10,356 bases of DNA from Sedimentisphaerales bacterium (GCA_016932895.1 JAFGCA010000485.1:1-10356), one strand, 5' to 3'; numbered from the stretch's first letter, positions 1-7,923 are shown. The notes: generated by a model not told the origin, from the sequence alone. Program-made: numbers and translations.

Positions 1-1
1 G

Positions 2-1312
2 CCCGGCTGCGGCAAGACCCTCCTGGCCAAGGCCATCGCCGGCGAGGCCGACGTGCCGTTCCTGAGCATCTCCGGCAGCGACTTCGTGGAGATGTTCGTC
101 GGGGTCGGCGCTTCCCGCGTGCGGGACCTTTTCAAGCAGGCCAAGGACAACTCGCCCTGCATCATCTTCCTCGACGAGATCGACGCGATCGGCCGCAAAC
201 GCGGAGCCAGCTTCGTCGGCGGCGGACACGATGAGCGGGAGCAAACGCTCAACGCGATCCTGGTGGAGATGGACGGGTTCGACACGAACGACCAGGTCAT
301 CGTCATCGCCGCGACGAACCGGGCCGACATCCTGGACCACGCCCTGACGCGTCCCGGCCGGTTCGACCGGCAGGTGATCGTCCCCCTGCCCGATATCAAG
401 GGCCGCGCCGAAATCCTCCGCGTCCACGCGCGAAAGGTCAAGCTGGGTCCGGTCATCAGTCTCGACCGGCTCGCCCGCGGCACGCCCATGTTCAGCGGCG
501 CCGACCTGGCGGCCATTATCAACGAGGCGGCCCTGGCGGCCACCATGGGCAACAAGGAATACATCGAAATGGCCGACCTCGAGGAGGCCAGGGACAAGGT
601 CCGCTGGGGACGCGCCAAGAAGAGCCGCGTCATCGATACGAAGGAACGCGAAATCACCGCCTTCCACGAGGCCGGCCACACGCTGGTCCAATCGCTCCTC
701 AAGGACGCCGACCCCCTGCACAAAGTCAGTATCATCCCGCGCGGACCGATGGGCGGGGCCACCTTCGCCCTGCCCGAGAAGGACCGCACGATGTTCACCC
801 GACGCTACTGCGTGGCCCTGATTCAAGTCTGCTTCGCCGGACGCATCGCCGAGGAAATGTTCTGCGACGACATCTCCAGCGGCGCCCAGTCCGACATCGA
901 GCAGGCCACCCGGATTGCCCGGCAGATGGTCCTGACCTGGGGAATGAGCGATCAGCTCGGGCCCGTCAGCTATGGACCCAACAACAGCGCCAAGGAATCC
1001 TTCGTCGTACAAACCGAACGGGAATACTCCGAGAAAACCGCAGAACAAATCGACGTTGAAGTCAAACGTATCATGGAAGAGGCCTACCAGCAGGCCCGCA
1101 ACTTGATCGAAGAGAACAAGGACAGACTCGAGCGGATTGCCCGCGCCCTGCTCAAGTACGAAACACTTGATGCCGACGACGTCACGCTGATCCTGGAAGG
1201 CGGCGAGTTGGACAAACCAACCGTAGGCGATCTGCTGGCCGCCGAACAGGCCAAGCACAACGGCACCGCGTCCGACGGGACAGAGGAAAAGCAAGGACAG
1301 TCCGCCGACTGA
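2..1312 (+). CDS. ftsH: ATP-dependent zinc metalloprotease FtsH, 5'-truncated by window edge
   Basis: This is the C-terminal part of the membrane-bound AAA+ protease that unfolds and degrades misfolded or regulatory proteins at the cytoplasmic membrane. The frame is open from base 2. It begins inside the Walker A motif ([11 protein letters not shown]), so the N-terminal membrane segments and the start codon lie outside the window. Visible in order: pore-loop motif FVEMFVGVG (83-109), Walker [10 protein letters not shown] (158-184), the second region of homology [21 protein letters not shown], the zinc site HEAGH (665-679), and the third zinc-ligand region [19 protein letters not shown], where the Asp is expected to bind zinc. 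A short acidic/polar tail ends the protein. All catalytic residues expected downstream of Walker A are present, so the enzyme looks functional. It heads a same-strand run with dsbD, nth and a LOG gene; the dsbD start follows after 32 nt. Planctomycetes often carry several FtsH copies, so which paralog this is remains open. Confidence 0.96.
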   Translation, partial: PGCGKTLLAKAIAGEADVPFLSISGSDFVEMFVGVGASRVRDLFKQAKDNSPCIIFLDEIDAIGRKRGASFVGGGHDEREQTLNAILVEMDGFDTNDQVIVIAATNRADILDHALTRPGRFDRQVIVPLPDIKGRAEILRVHARKVKLGPVISLDRLARGTPMFSGADLAAIINEAALAATMGNKEYIEMADLEEARDKVRWGRAKKSRVIDTKEREITAFHEAGHTLVQSLLKDADPLHKVSIIPRGPMGGATFALPEKDRTMFTRRYCVALIQVCFAGRIAEEMFCDDISSGAQSDIEQATRIARQMVLTWGMSDQLGPVSYGPNNSAKESFVVQTEREYSEKTAEQIDVEVKRIMEEAYQQARNLIEENKDRLERIARALLKYETLDADDVTLILEGGELDKPTVGDLLAAEQAKHNGTASDGTEEKQGQSAD

Positions 1313-1344
1313 TATTGCCCCCTTTTTTGGCCCGGAATTTCAAA

Positions 1345-3177
1345 ATGAGAAAGAACATCTTTCTTTGCGCCTGCGCCGTCGGCGTGGCCTTGTGGAGCCC
1401 GCCGGCCCTGGCTCAAACCACCGACGGCGTCGAAATCGTTCGTTACGAAGATGAGTCGTCGCGCGCGCACCTGGCGGGGGCGCGCCGGGACGGCCGTCCC
1501 GGCGTGGCCGTCGTTTTCGAAGGGACCGACGACCTTCATTACTACGCCCGGCCGGAAACCGCCCCGGCGCCCGGTCTGCATCTGCAAGTCGAGGCCCGCG
1601 CCGACGGCATCGACTTTGGCAAGGCCGTCTTTGGCCCCTGGAAGATGTTCAACGATCCGGCCCTGGGCAAAGTGGAGGTCTACGTCGGCGACTTTACCGT
1701 CTTCGTCCCGTTCGCAGAACCGAACGAAATCGCGGCGCTGGAAACGGTGAACGTCGAAGTCAACATCTCGGGCCTGGCCTGCACCAGCACGATCTGCCTG
1801 CAACCTTTTAAGAAGACTCTGACCGCCGCGATCGCGCCGGCCGGGCAGAGCACGTGGCAGGAGATTGCGTTCGAACCAGCCGCTGCCGAGCCGAACGAAA
1901 CCGCGCCGGCGGCCCCCGCCACCCCGGACGAGGGCGGCAGCGAGCGTCAGGCCGTCCTGCCCTACAGCACGGGCGTCTATTACCTGCTGGCCATCGTTGC
2001 GGGGCTGTCCATCAATATCATGCCGTGCGTGCTGCCGGTGATCCCGCTGATCCTGATGCGCCTGATCGAACAATCCAAACAATCCGACGGCAAGCGCATC
2101 GCCTCGGGTCTGGCCTTCTGCGTGGGGGTGATCTCCTTCTTCGCCGCGTTCGCGGTGGTTTCGGCGGTGATCCATCTGACCACGGGAAGCGTGCTGGATT
2201 TGAACAGTCTTTTCCGCTATCCGGCGGCCGTCATCGTCTTGTTCCTGGCTATCGTCTTCTTTGGCCTGGCCATGCTGGACGTGGCCGCGTTGTCGCTGCC
2301 GTCGGCCGTCACGAGCCGACAGGGCTCCGGCTCGGGCGTCGCCGGTTCGGTGGGGATGGGCTTCTTCGCCGGCATCCTCAGCACGCCGTGCAGCGGCGCG
2401 TTGCTGGGCTTTGTGCTGGTCTGGGCGCAGACGCAGACGCTGGGCGTCAGCAGCACCGCGATCGTGCTCATGGGCGTGGGGATGGCGCTTCCCTATGCGG
2501 TCATCGTCCTGGTCCCCTCCCTCCTGCAGCGCATCCCGAAGCCGGGGACCTGGATGGAGATCTTCAAGAAATCGACCGGCTTCCTGCTGTTCTTCATCGC
2601 GGCCAAGCTGACGCTGGCGGCGCTTCCCAAGGACCGGCTCTTGAGCGTGCTGACGTACGGGATCATCTTCAGCTTCTGCGTGTGGATGTGGAGCAAGTGG
2701 GTGGGCTTCTCGACGCCGGCGGGCAGGAAATGGGCCGTCCGCGCCGTCGCAGTGGCCCTCGCCGTCGGCGCGGGGCTCTGGCTGCTTCCGGCGGCGGGAC
2801 AACCGACCGGTGCGTCCATCGACTGGCAGGAATACGACCGGGACGTCGTCGCGCAGGCTACCGCTCAGAAACGTCCCGTCCTGCTGAAGTTCACGGCCGA
2901 CTGGTGCACCAACTGCAAAATCGTGGACCGGCGCGTCTACCAGGACCCGCAGGTCGCCGAGCTTGTCAAGGAGAAGAACGTTCTGGCGATCAAGGCCGAT
3001 ACGACGCTCATCGACTATCCGGCCACTACGGACCTCAAGGCAATCTATGGCGAAGCCGGCAACGTGCCGGTCACCATCCTCGTGCCCCCGGAAGGGTCCA
3101 ACCGAAGATGGCGCGGAATCTTCGACAAACAAGAGCTGATTGACATTCTCAAATCGCTGCCGGAGGGCGAGAAATAG
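1345..3177 (+). CDS. dsbD: Thiol:disulfide interchange protein DsbD (three-domain)
   Basis: Predicted inner-membrane reductant conduit passing electrons from cytoplasmic thioredoxin to periplasmic partners such as disulfide isomerases or cytochrome c maturation factors. I chose ATG 1345 (610 aa) over an in-frame TTG at 1315, because 1345 gives a clean signal peptide (MRKN, hydrophobic core, SPPALA-Q, cleavage near residue 23). Its ribosome site is weak (GGA eight bases upstream). Three parts are visible. A periplasmic N-terminal domain has the cysteine pair ACTSTIC (C146, C151). An eight-helix membrane domain (about 210-485) has the paired motifs NIMPCVLPVIP (C228) and STPCSGALLG (C349). A C-terminal thioredoxin domain has the active site ADWCTNCK (C521, C524). 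All six redox cysteines expected for full DsbD are present, and the length fits the family. The gene sits 32 nt after ftsH and abuts nth. A weak hairpin, CAGTC/GACTG at 1298-1311, with a T6 run at 1323-1328, lies in the ftsH/dsbD junction but is not a convincing terminator. Confidence 0.93.
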   Translation: MRKNIFLCACAVGVALWSPPALAQTTDGVEIVRYEDESSRAHLAGARRDGRPGVAVVFEGTDDLHYYARPETAPAPGLHLQVEARADGIDFGKAVFGPWKMFNDPALGKVEVYVGDFTVFVPFAEPNEIAALETVNVEVNISGLACTSTICLQPFKKTLTAAIAPAGQSTWQEIAFEPAAAEPNETAPAAPATPDEGGSERQAVLPYSTGVYYLLAIVAGLSINIMPCVLPVIPLILMRLIEQSKQSDGKRIASGLAFCVGVISFFAAFAVVSAVIHLTTGSVLDLNSLFRYPAAVIVLFLAIVFFGLAMLDVAALSLPSAVTSRQGSGSGVAGSVGMGFFAGILSTPCSGALLGFVLVWAQTQTLGVSSTAIVLMGVGMALPYAVIVLVPSLLQRIPKPGTWMEIFKKSTGFLLFFIAAKLTLAALPKDRLLSVLTYGIIFSFCVWMWSKWVGFSTPAGRKWAVRAVAVALAVGAGLWLLPAAGQPTGASIDWQEYDRDVVAQATAQKRPVLLKFTADWCTNCKIVDRRVYQDPQVAELVKEKNVLAIKADTTLIDYPATTDLKAIYGEAGNVPVTILVPPEGSNRRWRGIFDKQELIDILKSLPEGEK

Positions 3178-3900
3178 ATGGCGAAAAGGAAAGCTCCAAA
3201 TCCCAAAACGAAGACCAGAAAGAAGACAACGAAGAAGAAGGCCGGCGCTTTTGACAAGAGTGCGGCGGCGGACCGCGTGACGAAAATTTTCCCCATACTG
3301 AAGAAGACGTATCCGGACGCCAAAATCGCGTTGCACTTCAGCAATCCGCTCGAACTGCTCGTGGCCACCATCCTCTCGGCCCAGTGCACCGACGTGCGCG
3401 TCAACATCGTCACCGAGGACCTTTTCAAGAAGTACCACAGCGCCTCCGACTGGGCCAAGGCGGACATTACGCAGATCGAAGAAGACATCAAAACGACCGG
3501 CTTCTTCCGCAACAAGGCCGCCAGCATCCAGGGCGCCTGCACGCAGATCCTCGAGCAGCACGCCGGGCAGGTCCCCGGCACGATGGACGAGCTCGTCGCC
3601 CTGCCGGGCGTCGGTCGCAAGACGGCCAACGTGGTCCTGGGCAACGCCTTCGACACGCCCGGCATCACGTGTGACACGCACGTCATCCGGCTCTCGCGAC
3701 GCCTGGTCCTGTCCGATAACTCCGACCCGGTAAAGCTGGAGTTCGATCTGGCCGAAATAGTCCCCAGGCGCAACTGGACGGTGTTCAGTGACCTGCTGAT
3801 CTTTCACGGGCGGAACATCTGCAAGGCCCGAAAGCCGAACTGTAACGAATGCCCGATCGCAACCCACTGTCCGGCCGCCCACGAGCCGGATTTGTGGTGA
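3178..3900 (+). CDS. nth: Endonuclease III (DNA glycosylase/AP lyase)
   Basis: Base-excision-repair enzyme that removes oxidised pyrimidines and cleaves the abasic site by beta-elimination. The 240-aa product carries the helix-hairpin-helix LPGVGRKTANVVLGNAF with catalytic Lys148. Catalytic Asp166 (CDTHVIRLS) lies 18 residues later, the same spacing as K120/D138 in the E. coli enzyme. At the C-terminus is the [4Fe-4S] motif C215-X6-C222-X2-C225-X5-C231, which matches the family exactly. Compared with E. coli Nth (about 211 aa) there is an extra N-terminal tail of about 25 residues, very rich in Lys/Arg, which may help DNA binding. The ATG follows the dsbD stop codon with no gap, and a GGAGG-type ribosome site lies inside the last dsbD codons, so translational coupling is likely. 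Confidence 0.96.
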   Translation: MAKRKAPNPKTKTRKKTTKKKAGAFDKSAAADRVTKIFPILKKTYPDAKIALHFSNPLELLVATILSAQCTDVRVNIVTEDLFKKYHSASDWAKADITQIEEDIKTTGFFRNKAASIQGACTQILEQHAGQVPGTMDELVALPGVGRKTANVVLGNAFDTPGITCDTHVIRLSRRLVLSDNSDPVKLEFDLAEIVPRRNWTVFSDLLIFHGRNICKARKPNCNECPIATHCPAAHEPDLW

Positions 3901-3934
3901 ACGCCAGCAAGGATCTTACTTTGAGAATGGACCT

Positions 3935-4621
3935 ATGATCGACACCCCCGACAAGCCCGTACAAGATTTGTGGCGCATCTTCCGAATCATGGCCGAGTTT
4001 ACCGAAGGCTTCGAGGAGCTGGCCTCGGTGGGCCCGGCCGTATCGGTCTTCGGCTCGGCCCGCACCGAGCCCGACCACCCCCACTACCAGATGGCCGAGC
4101 AAACCGCCCGCGAACTGGTCAAGGCCGGATTCGCCGTCATCACCGGGGGCGGCGGCGGAATCATGGAAGCCGCCAACAAAGGCGCCGCCGAGGCCGGCGG
4201 AACCAGTATCGGCCTCAACATCGACCTGCCCATGGAGCAGATCCCCAACGAGTACCAGAACCTCTCCATGCAGTTTCGCTACTTCTTCGTACGCAAAGTC
4301 ATGTTCCTCAAGTACGCCCACGGCTTCGTCGTCTTGCCGGGCGGCTACGGGACCATGGACGAGTTCTTCGAATCGCTCGTGCTGATCCAGACGTTCCGCC
4401 AGGCCCAGTTCCCGGTCGTCCTGATGGGCGGCGACTACTGGGACGGGCTGATCCGCTGGGTTCACGAGAAGATGCTCGACGGGTACGGATACATCTCCCC
4501 TGAGGACCTGGACGTCTTCACGGTCGAGAACGATCCGAAGGCGGCCGTCAAGATCATCACGGACTTCCGGGACAAGCAAGGTCCCTCCGGCCTGGCGATG
4601 CCCCCCGGCATGAAAAAATAG
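3935..4621 (+). CDS. LOG family (TIGR00730) Rossmann-fold nucleotide phosphoribohydrolase
   Basis: Member of the lysine-decarboxylase-like/LOG family, whose characterised members hydrolyse nucleoside 5'-monophosphates (cytokinin riboside monophosphates, in some cases AMP) to free base and ribose 5-phosphate. The older label 'lysine decarboxylase' is not supported for this family. In the 228-aa protein the signature motifs are GGGGGIMEAANKGA (71-84), a catalytic Arg-Lys pair at 120-121 (FFVRKVMF), and PGGYGTMDEFFE (135-146). Together these form the nucleotide-binding and active site. It is soluble, with no signal peptide. The start at 3935 has only a weak ribosome site (GGA shortly upstream), so coupling to nth, which ends 34 nt earlier, is plausible. 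It is the last gene of the + strand run and ends 37 nt before the convergent next gene. Which base it releases cannot be told from sequence. Confidence 0.92.
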   Translation: MIDTPDKPVQDLWRIFRIMAEFTEGFEELASVGPAVSVFGSARTEPDHPHYQMAEQTARELVKAGFAVITGGGGGIMEAANKGAAEAGGTSIGLNIDLPMEQIPNEYQNLSMQFRYFFVRKVMFLKYAHGFVVLPGGYGTMDEFFESLVLIQTFRQAQFPVVLMGGDYWDGLIRWVHEKMLDGYGYISPEDLDVFTVENDPKAAVKIITDFRDKQGPSGLAMPPGMKK

Positions 4622-4658
4622 CCGAGCCGCAAAGCCAGGGGCGAATCCGCGGGAGCGG

Positions 4659-6089
4659 TTATCCCTCCATCGCCATCTTCAGTCCCATCAGGGTGGCCAA
4701 CTCGCGGACGCTCTCGATGTGATTGCCGTAGAAGACCACGCGGTGGAGCAACGTCATCATATCGCCCGCAAGCACCCCGCTACCCCAGTTGCGCATCATG
4801 GTCCGCGCATCGGCCACCTCCGTGGTGATCTGGGTTCGACACCCGCGATCGTGGAAGTCGGTCAGCTCGGTAATCTTGCCGGCGGAGATCAGCATCGTGT
4901 CCAGATTGACCAGCTTGGCACACGTGATCTCCTGGCCCACCCGCATCCGCACCTCGAGCGAAACCCCCTGGTTGCTGTCGCACTGCGTGCGAATGAGGAA
5001 GGGGGCGCGCCGGCCCTGGGGACCGTCCAGTTTCGTGGTGCACGTGCAATGAGCGTGGATGACGGCGTTCTTGGACGCGTCGAACAACGGGTCGGTGATA
5101 AAGCCCGGCACCCCGAACGCGTAAGCGAAAATCAACATCGTCAGCGTCGAGTCGATGTCTCCTTCGCACGCGCCGACTAAGCCGATGTCGTTGAGCTTGC
5201 TGAACGTCAAACAGCCCTTGGCGGGCTTGCCCATGCAGTGAGAGCTCGTGATCGCCTGGGCGCGCTCCTGGATCATGATGTTCCTGATCGCCAGGTACAT
5301 CCGCGCCGAATTGATGATATCGGCCCGCGAGGGCTCGACAATCTTCTGGGCCGGGCCGATCCAGTACCGCTGCGCCTCGGCCTCGGCCGCTTTCAGGTCG
5401 ACGGCTTCGTGAGCCGCCGCCACCCGGCTCTGGCTGATCGGCACGACCTCCGCGCCGAGAGCTTCCTTGATCTGCTTGGCCGAACAGGCCGGCGCTGTCC
5501 CGCGGGCCGGGCCCACCTCGATGATGCGCGACTGGGCCATGCGCACGGGAACACGCAACAGGGCCGCCGCGCGCTCCAATTCGGCGTAATCGCTGGACGT
5601 AAACAGAATCACCTTCTTGCCGGCCTGCTGCCACTGCGGCACGTACATCCAGTCGTGCCCGCTGAAGGGCTGCGAGAAGATCGCCGTCGGCAGCCCCGCG
5701 TCCACCAGCTTCAGCAGCGGCGCGCCGCTTCCGAAACTGAGGTGTACCAGCAATACCGCGTCGACGCCCTTGAGCTTACCGGCCACCTCGGTCGCCGCCG
5801 GCACCGTGTTGGGAATCAGCTCGCCGCCGACGAACGTGACGTCGCCGAGTCGAGCCGCCACACCGGCCAGATACTTCTTGAACTTCGCCACCTCAGCGGG
5901 TGCGTCGAAGGTGGGTGTGGGCCACGCACCGCCCGTGCCGACGTAGACGACGTGAATCTTGACCGGCGGCAGCTTGGGCCAGCCCGCCTCTTCCGCTGCC
6001 GCCAACGGCCGAACCGCCAACCCGCCCGCCAGCAACGCCCCACCGGCCGCAGCGGCACCGATAAACTCTCGTCTCGACAACTCGCCCAT
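4659..6089 (-). CDS. Tat-exported protein with L-fucose/L-arabinose isomerase-like fold
   Basis: Predicted exported protein of 476 aa. The N-terminus carries a twin-arginine signal (SRREFIG at 5-11, an Ala/Gly/Leu hydrophobic stretch, and a possible cleavage site near AAA at about 32), which implies export in folded form, often with a bound cofactor. The body resembles the FucI/AraA sugar-isomerase superfamily. An N-terminal Rossmann-like half includes VKIHVVYVG and VDAVLLVHLSFGSGAPLL. A C-terminal half has LVGACEGDIDSTLTM (304-318), where Glu309 and Asp311/313 are candidate metal ligands. His/Cys-rich segments HAHCTC (345-350) and LLHRVVFYGNH (447-457) follow. The sugar or other substrate is not evident, and isomerase activity is not proven by fold resemblance. 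The ribosome site AAGGAG lies nine bases before the ATG. The gene is convergent with the LOG gene and divergent from the PEP-CTERM gene. Confidence 0.8.
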   Translation of the reverse strand: MGELSRREFIGAAAAGGALLAGGLAVRPLAAAEEAGWPKLPPVKIHVVYVGTGGAWPTPTFDAPAEVAKFKKYLAGVAARLGDVTFVGGELIPNTVPAATEVAGKLKGVDAVLLVHLSFGSGAPLLKLVDAGLPTAIFSQPFSGHDWMYVPQWQQAGKKVILFTSSDYAELERAAALLRVPVRMAQSRIIEVGPARGTAPACSAKQIKEALGAEVVPISQSRVAAAHEAVDLKAAEAEAQRYWIGPAQKIVEPSRADIINSARMYLAIRNIMIQERAQAITSSHCMGKPAKGCLTFSKLNDIGLVGACEGDIDSTLTMLIFAYAFGVPGFITDPLFDASKNAVIHAHCTCTTKLDGPQGRRAPFLIRTQCDSNQGVSLEVRMRVGQEITCAKLVNLDTMLISAGKITELTDFHDRGCRTQITTEVADARTMMRNWGSGVLAGDMMTLLHRVVFYGNHIESVRELATLMGLKMAMEG

Positions 6090-6302
6090 AAGTCAAATCT
6101 CCTTACGATTGCGCCCACAAAAACCATTCGTCCTTCACCACTCCAACAACGCCCTATACTACCAGCCCCGACCCGCAACGTCACCCGGATTCCCCGCGCC
6201 GCGCCCCGACCGTGGAAGGACTTCAATGATGCCGCCTTCATCACCTGGGCCCTCGAGGGCGCCCTGCCAGACTGCAACCAGCCGTGACCACATGCCCGAC
6301 AG

Positions 6303-6319
6303 CCGCAGCCTGCGGTTTT
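6303..6319 (+). terminator. Short terminator-like hairpin with T4
   Basis: The sequence CCGCA-GCC-TGCGG forms a five-base-pair hairpin followed directly by TTTT, the layout of a small intrinsic terminator on the + strand. It lies upstream of the PEP-CTERM promoter and 16 nt after a TGA at 6285-6287, and no intact + gene precedes it. The stem is short, so it may be fortuitous. Confidence 0.35.
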
Positions 6320-6340
6320 CAGCGTTCGTCCTATAAGACC

Positions 6341-6368
6341 TTGACAACGTCTCCTGGATGAGTATGAT
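6341..6368 (+). promoter_or_regulatory. Sigma70-type promoter of the PEP-CTERM gene
   Basis: TTGACA at 6341-6346 and TATGAT at 6363-6368 are separated by 16 bases: a perfect -35 box and a -10 with one mismatch. Transcription would start near 6375, giving a leader of about 109 nt before the ATG at 6484. Confidence 0.65.
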
Positions 6369-6374
6369 AGACGG

Positions 6375-6483
6375 TAGAATGTTGTGGAAGACCGCACGGA
6401 GGCGAAAGAGTCCTCGGCCCTGAGCTGCTGAGAGGCAAGTGCGCGCGGCGTATCTGCCGCCAAAACAGATAGAGGAGATTGTG
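6375..6483 (+). promoter_or_regulatory. Structured 5' leader upstream of the PEP-CTERM gene
   Basis: The leader can fold into a junction. CGCAC (6393-6397) pairs with GTGCG (6439-6443). This encloses GAGG (6399-6402)/CCTC (6412-6415) and GCC (6417-6419)/GGC (6434-6436). A separate hairpin, GCGGC/GCCGC at 6445-6460, follows, and then the ribosome site AGAGGAGA (6471-6478), five bases before the ATG. I could not match it to a known riboswitch consensus. The pairings are by eye and not energy-tested. Confidence 0.4.
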
Positions 6484-7605
6484 ATGAAGAAGCTTGTCGG
6501 GACGATTCTACTTGCGGTTCTGCTGGTGCCGGTTCTCGGGCAGGCCGGCTCCATCAAACTTCAACAGGTCTCCATACACGAGTACGAGGGTTGCACGTCG
6601 TTCATTTATCCGGGCGGCTCTGAAGTGATTTCGTGCATGGTCGTTCCGAATGGGGCGGCGGCGGGCGACTATACGAGCCGGGTCGATCCGGCTGCGCCGG
6701 CGGCGGGCGACGAAGTGGTCGTCTGCTCCGTGCTTCGCAACTACAAATACCAATACAATCCCGGCGCGACGAATCTGAAGGTGGCAGACGTAACGGTTCG
6801 AGAGTTCGTGGGAGATGCGCCGCCATGGTTCACGGACCTCGTCACGTACGACGTGCTCATGGATGTTCCGTACTATGTCCAAGCCCGGTCCGGCCCGGGC
6901 GGCACAGGAGGCACGGAGATGACGTTTGCCTCCATAGAGCTGACCTGGCATGCGTACGAAGTGTGTACCGTCACCCCGGACCCGGGGTACGTCTTTGACG
7001 AATGGCGAGGTCTGGCAGTAGTTCAGGACTGTGTGCCCGACCCGACGTCCCCCACCCTGACGGTTGATCTGGCGCGATATTTTCTCGAATTGAGCACGCC
7101 GGAACAGTGTTACCTGTACGCCGCGTTTGACGCAGCGAACACGGCCTCGGGCATCGATGTTTCCGTGCTCCTCCAGGACGCTGCCAGCGGAATCGACGCC
7201 GGACTGCTGTTCGACAACGTTACCGAGACGGGCCATACGAGCCTCACCGTATCGCCCAGCGGCCCCGACGTCCCGTCCGGATTTGCGCTGGGTGACCCGT
7301 TGCAGTATTTTGACATCACGACAACCGCCACCTACTCCGGCGACATAGAAATCTCGATCGATTTCAGCGCCATGAGCTTCACGGGCGCGCCCGAGACGCT
7401 GCGTCTCTTCCACCACGAAGGCGGAGTGTGGGCCGATTGCACCACGTCGATAGACATACCGGGCCAGACGATCTACGGCAGCGTAACTTCGCTATCGCCC
7501 TTCGCCGTGATGGAACCCTCGGTCATCCCCGCCCCCGCAGGACTGCTCCTGGCCGCCATCGGCACCGCCCTCGTCACCCAAATGCGCCGCCGAAAAACCC
7601 TGTAA
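6484..7605 (+). CDS. Secreted PEP-CTERM sorting-domain protein with divergent InlB-like repeat
   Basis: Predicted exported protein of 373 aa, to be processed by an exosortase. ATG 6484 is chosen because AGAGGAGA lies five bases upstream and the resulting N-terminus is a good signal peptide (MKKLVG, hydrophobic core, cleavage near GQA-G at about 21). A longer reading from GTG 6439 would put coding sequence in front of this signal. The middle has CTVTPDPGYVFDEWRG (161-176), typical of a divergent InlB B-repeat that usually starts with such a VTxxPGYxFxxW segment. Residues 242-344 resemble a domain common in planctomycete surface proteins (DITTTATYSGDIEISIDFS, then LRLFHHEGG and VTSLSPFAV). The tail at 348-371 is the sorting signal: IPAPAG, a hydrophobic helix, then RRRK. 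The PAPAG form is the planctomycete variant of PEP. Function is unknown; a surface or matrix role is inferred. It has its own promoter and structured leader. Confidence 0.88.
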   Translation: MKKLVGTILLAVLLVPVLGQAGSIKLQQVSIHEYEGCTSFIYPGGSEVISCMVVPNGAAAGDYTSRVDPAAPAAGDEVVVCSVLRNYKYQYNPGATNLKVADVTVREFVGDAPPWFTDLVTYDVLMDVPYYVQARSGPGGTGGTEMTFASIELTWHAYEVCTVTPDPGYVFDEWRGLAVVQDCVPDPTSPTLTVDLARYFLELSTPEQCYLYAAFDAANTASGIDVSVLLQDAASGIDAGLLFDNVTETGHTSLTVSPSGPDVPSGFALGDPLQYFDITTTATYSGDIEISIDFSAMSFTGAPETLRLFHHEGGVWADCTTSIDIPGQTIYGSVTSLSPFAVMEPSVIPAPAGLLLAAIGTALVTQMRRRKTL

Positions 7606-7923
7606 GAACCAAAACCGCCAACGTCGAACCGGCACCAGGCCTCACGCTCATTCCCCCGGGCTTCACGCAAGGCTCAACGGTCCGCATTGGCTGAGACCTG
7701 ATTTCGAGGGCCTGAGGCAAAATTCAAGAACATAGCCTCCAAATGGCTATTCCGATGACGTATTTGCAAATCGCGTATCTGACCATGATTGACAGCCTCC
7801 GGCACTGAGGCGATAATCTGGTTGGAACATCACAGCAGAGATGTCAGACTGTCTGCGGAAACGATAGAGGAGACTCAGGCGATCCTCTCAAACGCTCGGT
7901 AAGACGAAAAAGGGAGACGGGCA
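7606..7923. other. Intergenic region (318 bases) between PEP-CTERM and membrane-protein genes
   Basis: No gene is supported here. No convincing terminator for the PEP-CTERM gene is visible. A hairpin ATAGCC-(7 nt)-GGCTAT at 7732-7750 lacks a T-run. A consensus promoter at 7789-7817 and a leader of about 100 nt with a small hairpin occupy the right half. Base composition shifts to AT-richer from about 7720. Confidence 0.6.
7789..7817 (+). promoter_or_regulatory. Sigma70-type promoter for the three-helix membrane protein
   Basis: TTGACA (7789-7794), a 17-base spacer and GATAAT (7812-7817) form a near-perfect promoter. Transcription would begin near 7824, leaving about 100 nt of leader before the ATG at 7924. 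The leader holds the hairpin AGAGGA-(11 nt)-TCCTCT at 7866-7888. Confidence 0.7.

Larger units (their letters stand above)
6090..6483. other. Divergent intergenic region (394 bases) between Tat protein and PEP-CTERM gene
   Basis: No complete gene was found here. The left end holds the ribosome site of the - strand Tat gene; I found no convincing -35/-10 pair for that gene. At 6213-6287 a short + frame ends in TGA with strongly GC-biased third positions and is followed by a terminator-like hairpin (6303-6319). It may be the tail of a decayed gene. A 12-bp palindrome, GCCCTCGAGGGC, lies at 6249-6260. From 6341 onward come a sigma70-type promoter and the structured leader of the PEP-CTERM gene. 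Confidence 0.6.

Noticed and set aside
1854..3143. A 429-codon + frame inside dsbD
   Set aside because: It is an out-of-frame shadow. Its translation is Arg/Gly-rich without motifs, whereas the dsbD frame holds all redox motifs.
1084..3882. A 932-codon open frame on the - strand opposite ftsH, dsbD and nth
   Set aside because: It is antisense to three well-identified genes. Its product is a low-complexity Arg/Gly/Asp/His-rich string with no domain, as expected for the complement of GC-rich coding DNA.
4640..4660. CCGC-GGGA-GCGG as terminator between the LOG and Tat genes
   Set aside because: The stem has only four pairs and no T-run on either strand.
5238..6287. A 349-codon + frame opposite the Tat-exported protein
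   Set aside because: It is antisense to a gene with a clear signal peptide and ribosome site. Only its last 24 codons, beyond that gene, have any gene-like character, and they are reported separately.
6375..6483. c-di-GMP, TPP, SAM or glycine riboswitch in the PEP-CTERM leader
   Set aside because: Only fragments such as CTGAGA or a GAAA loop occur; the ordered conserved cores of these classes are absent.
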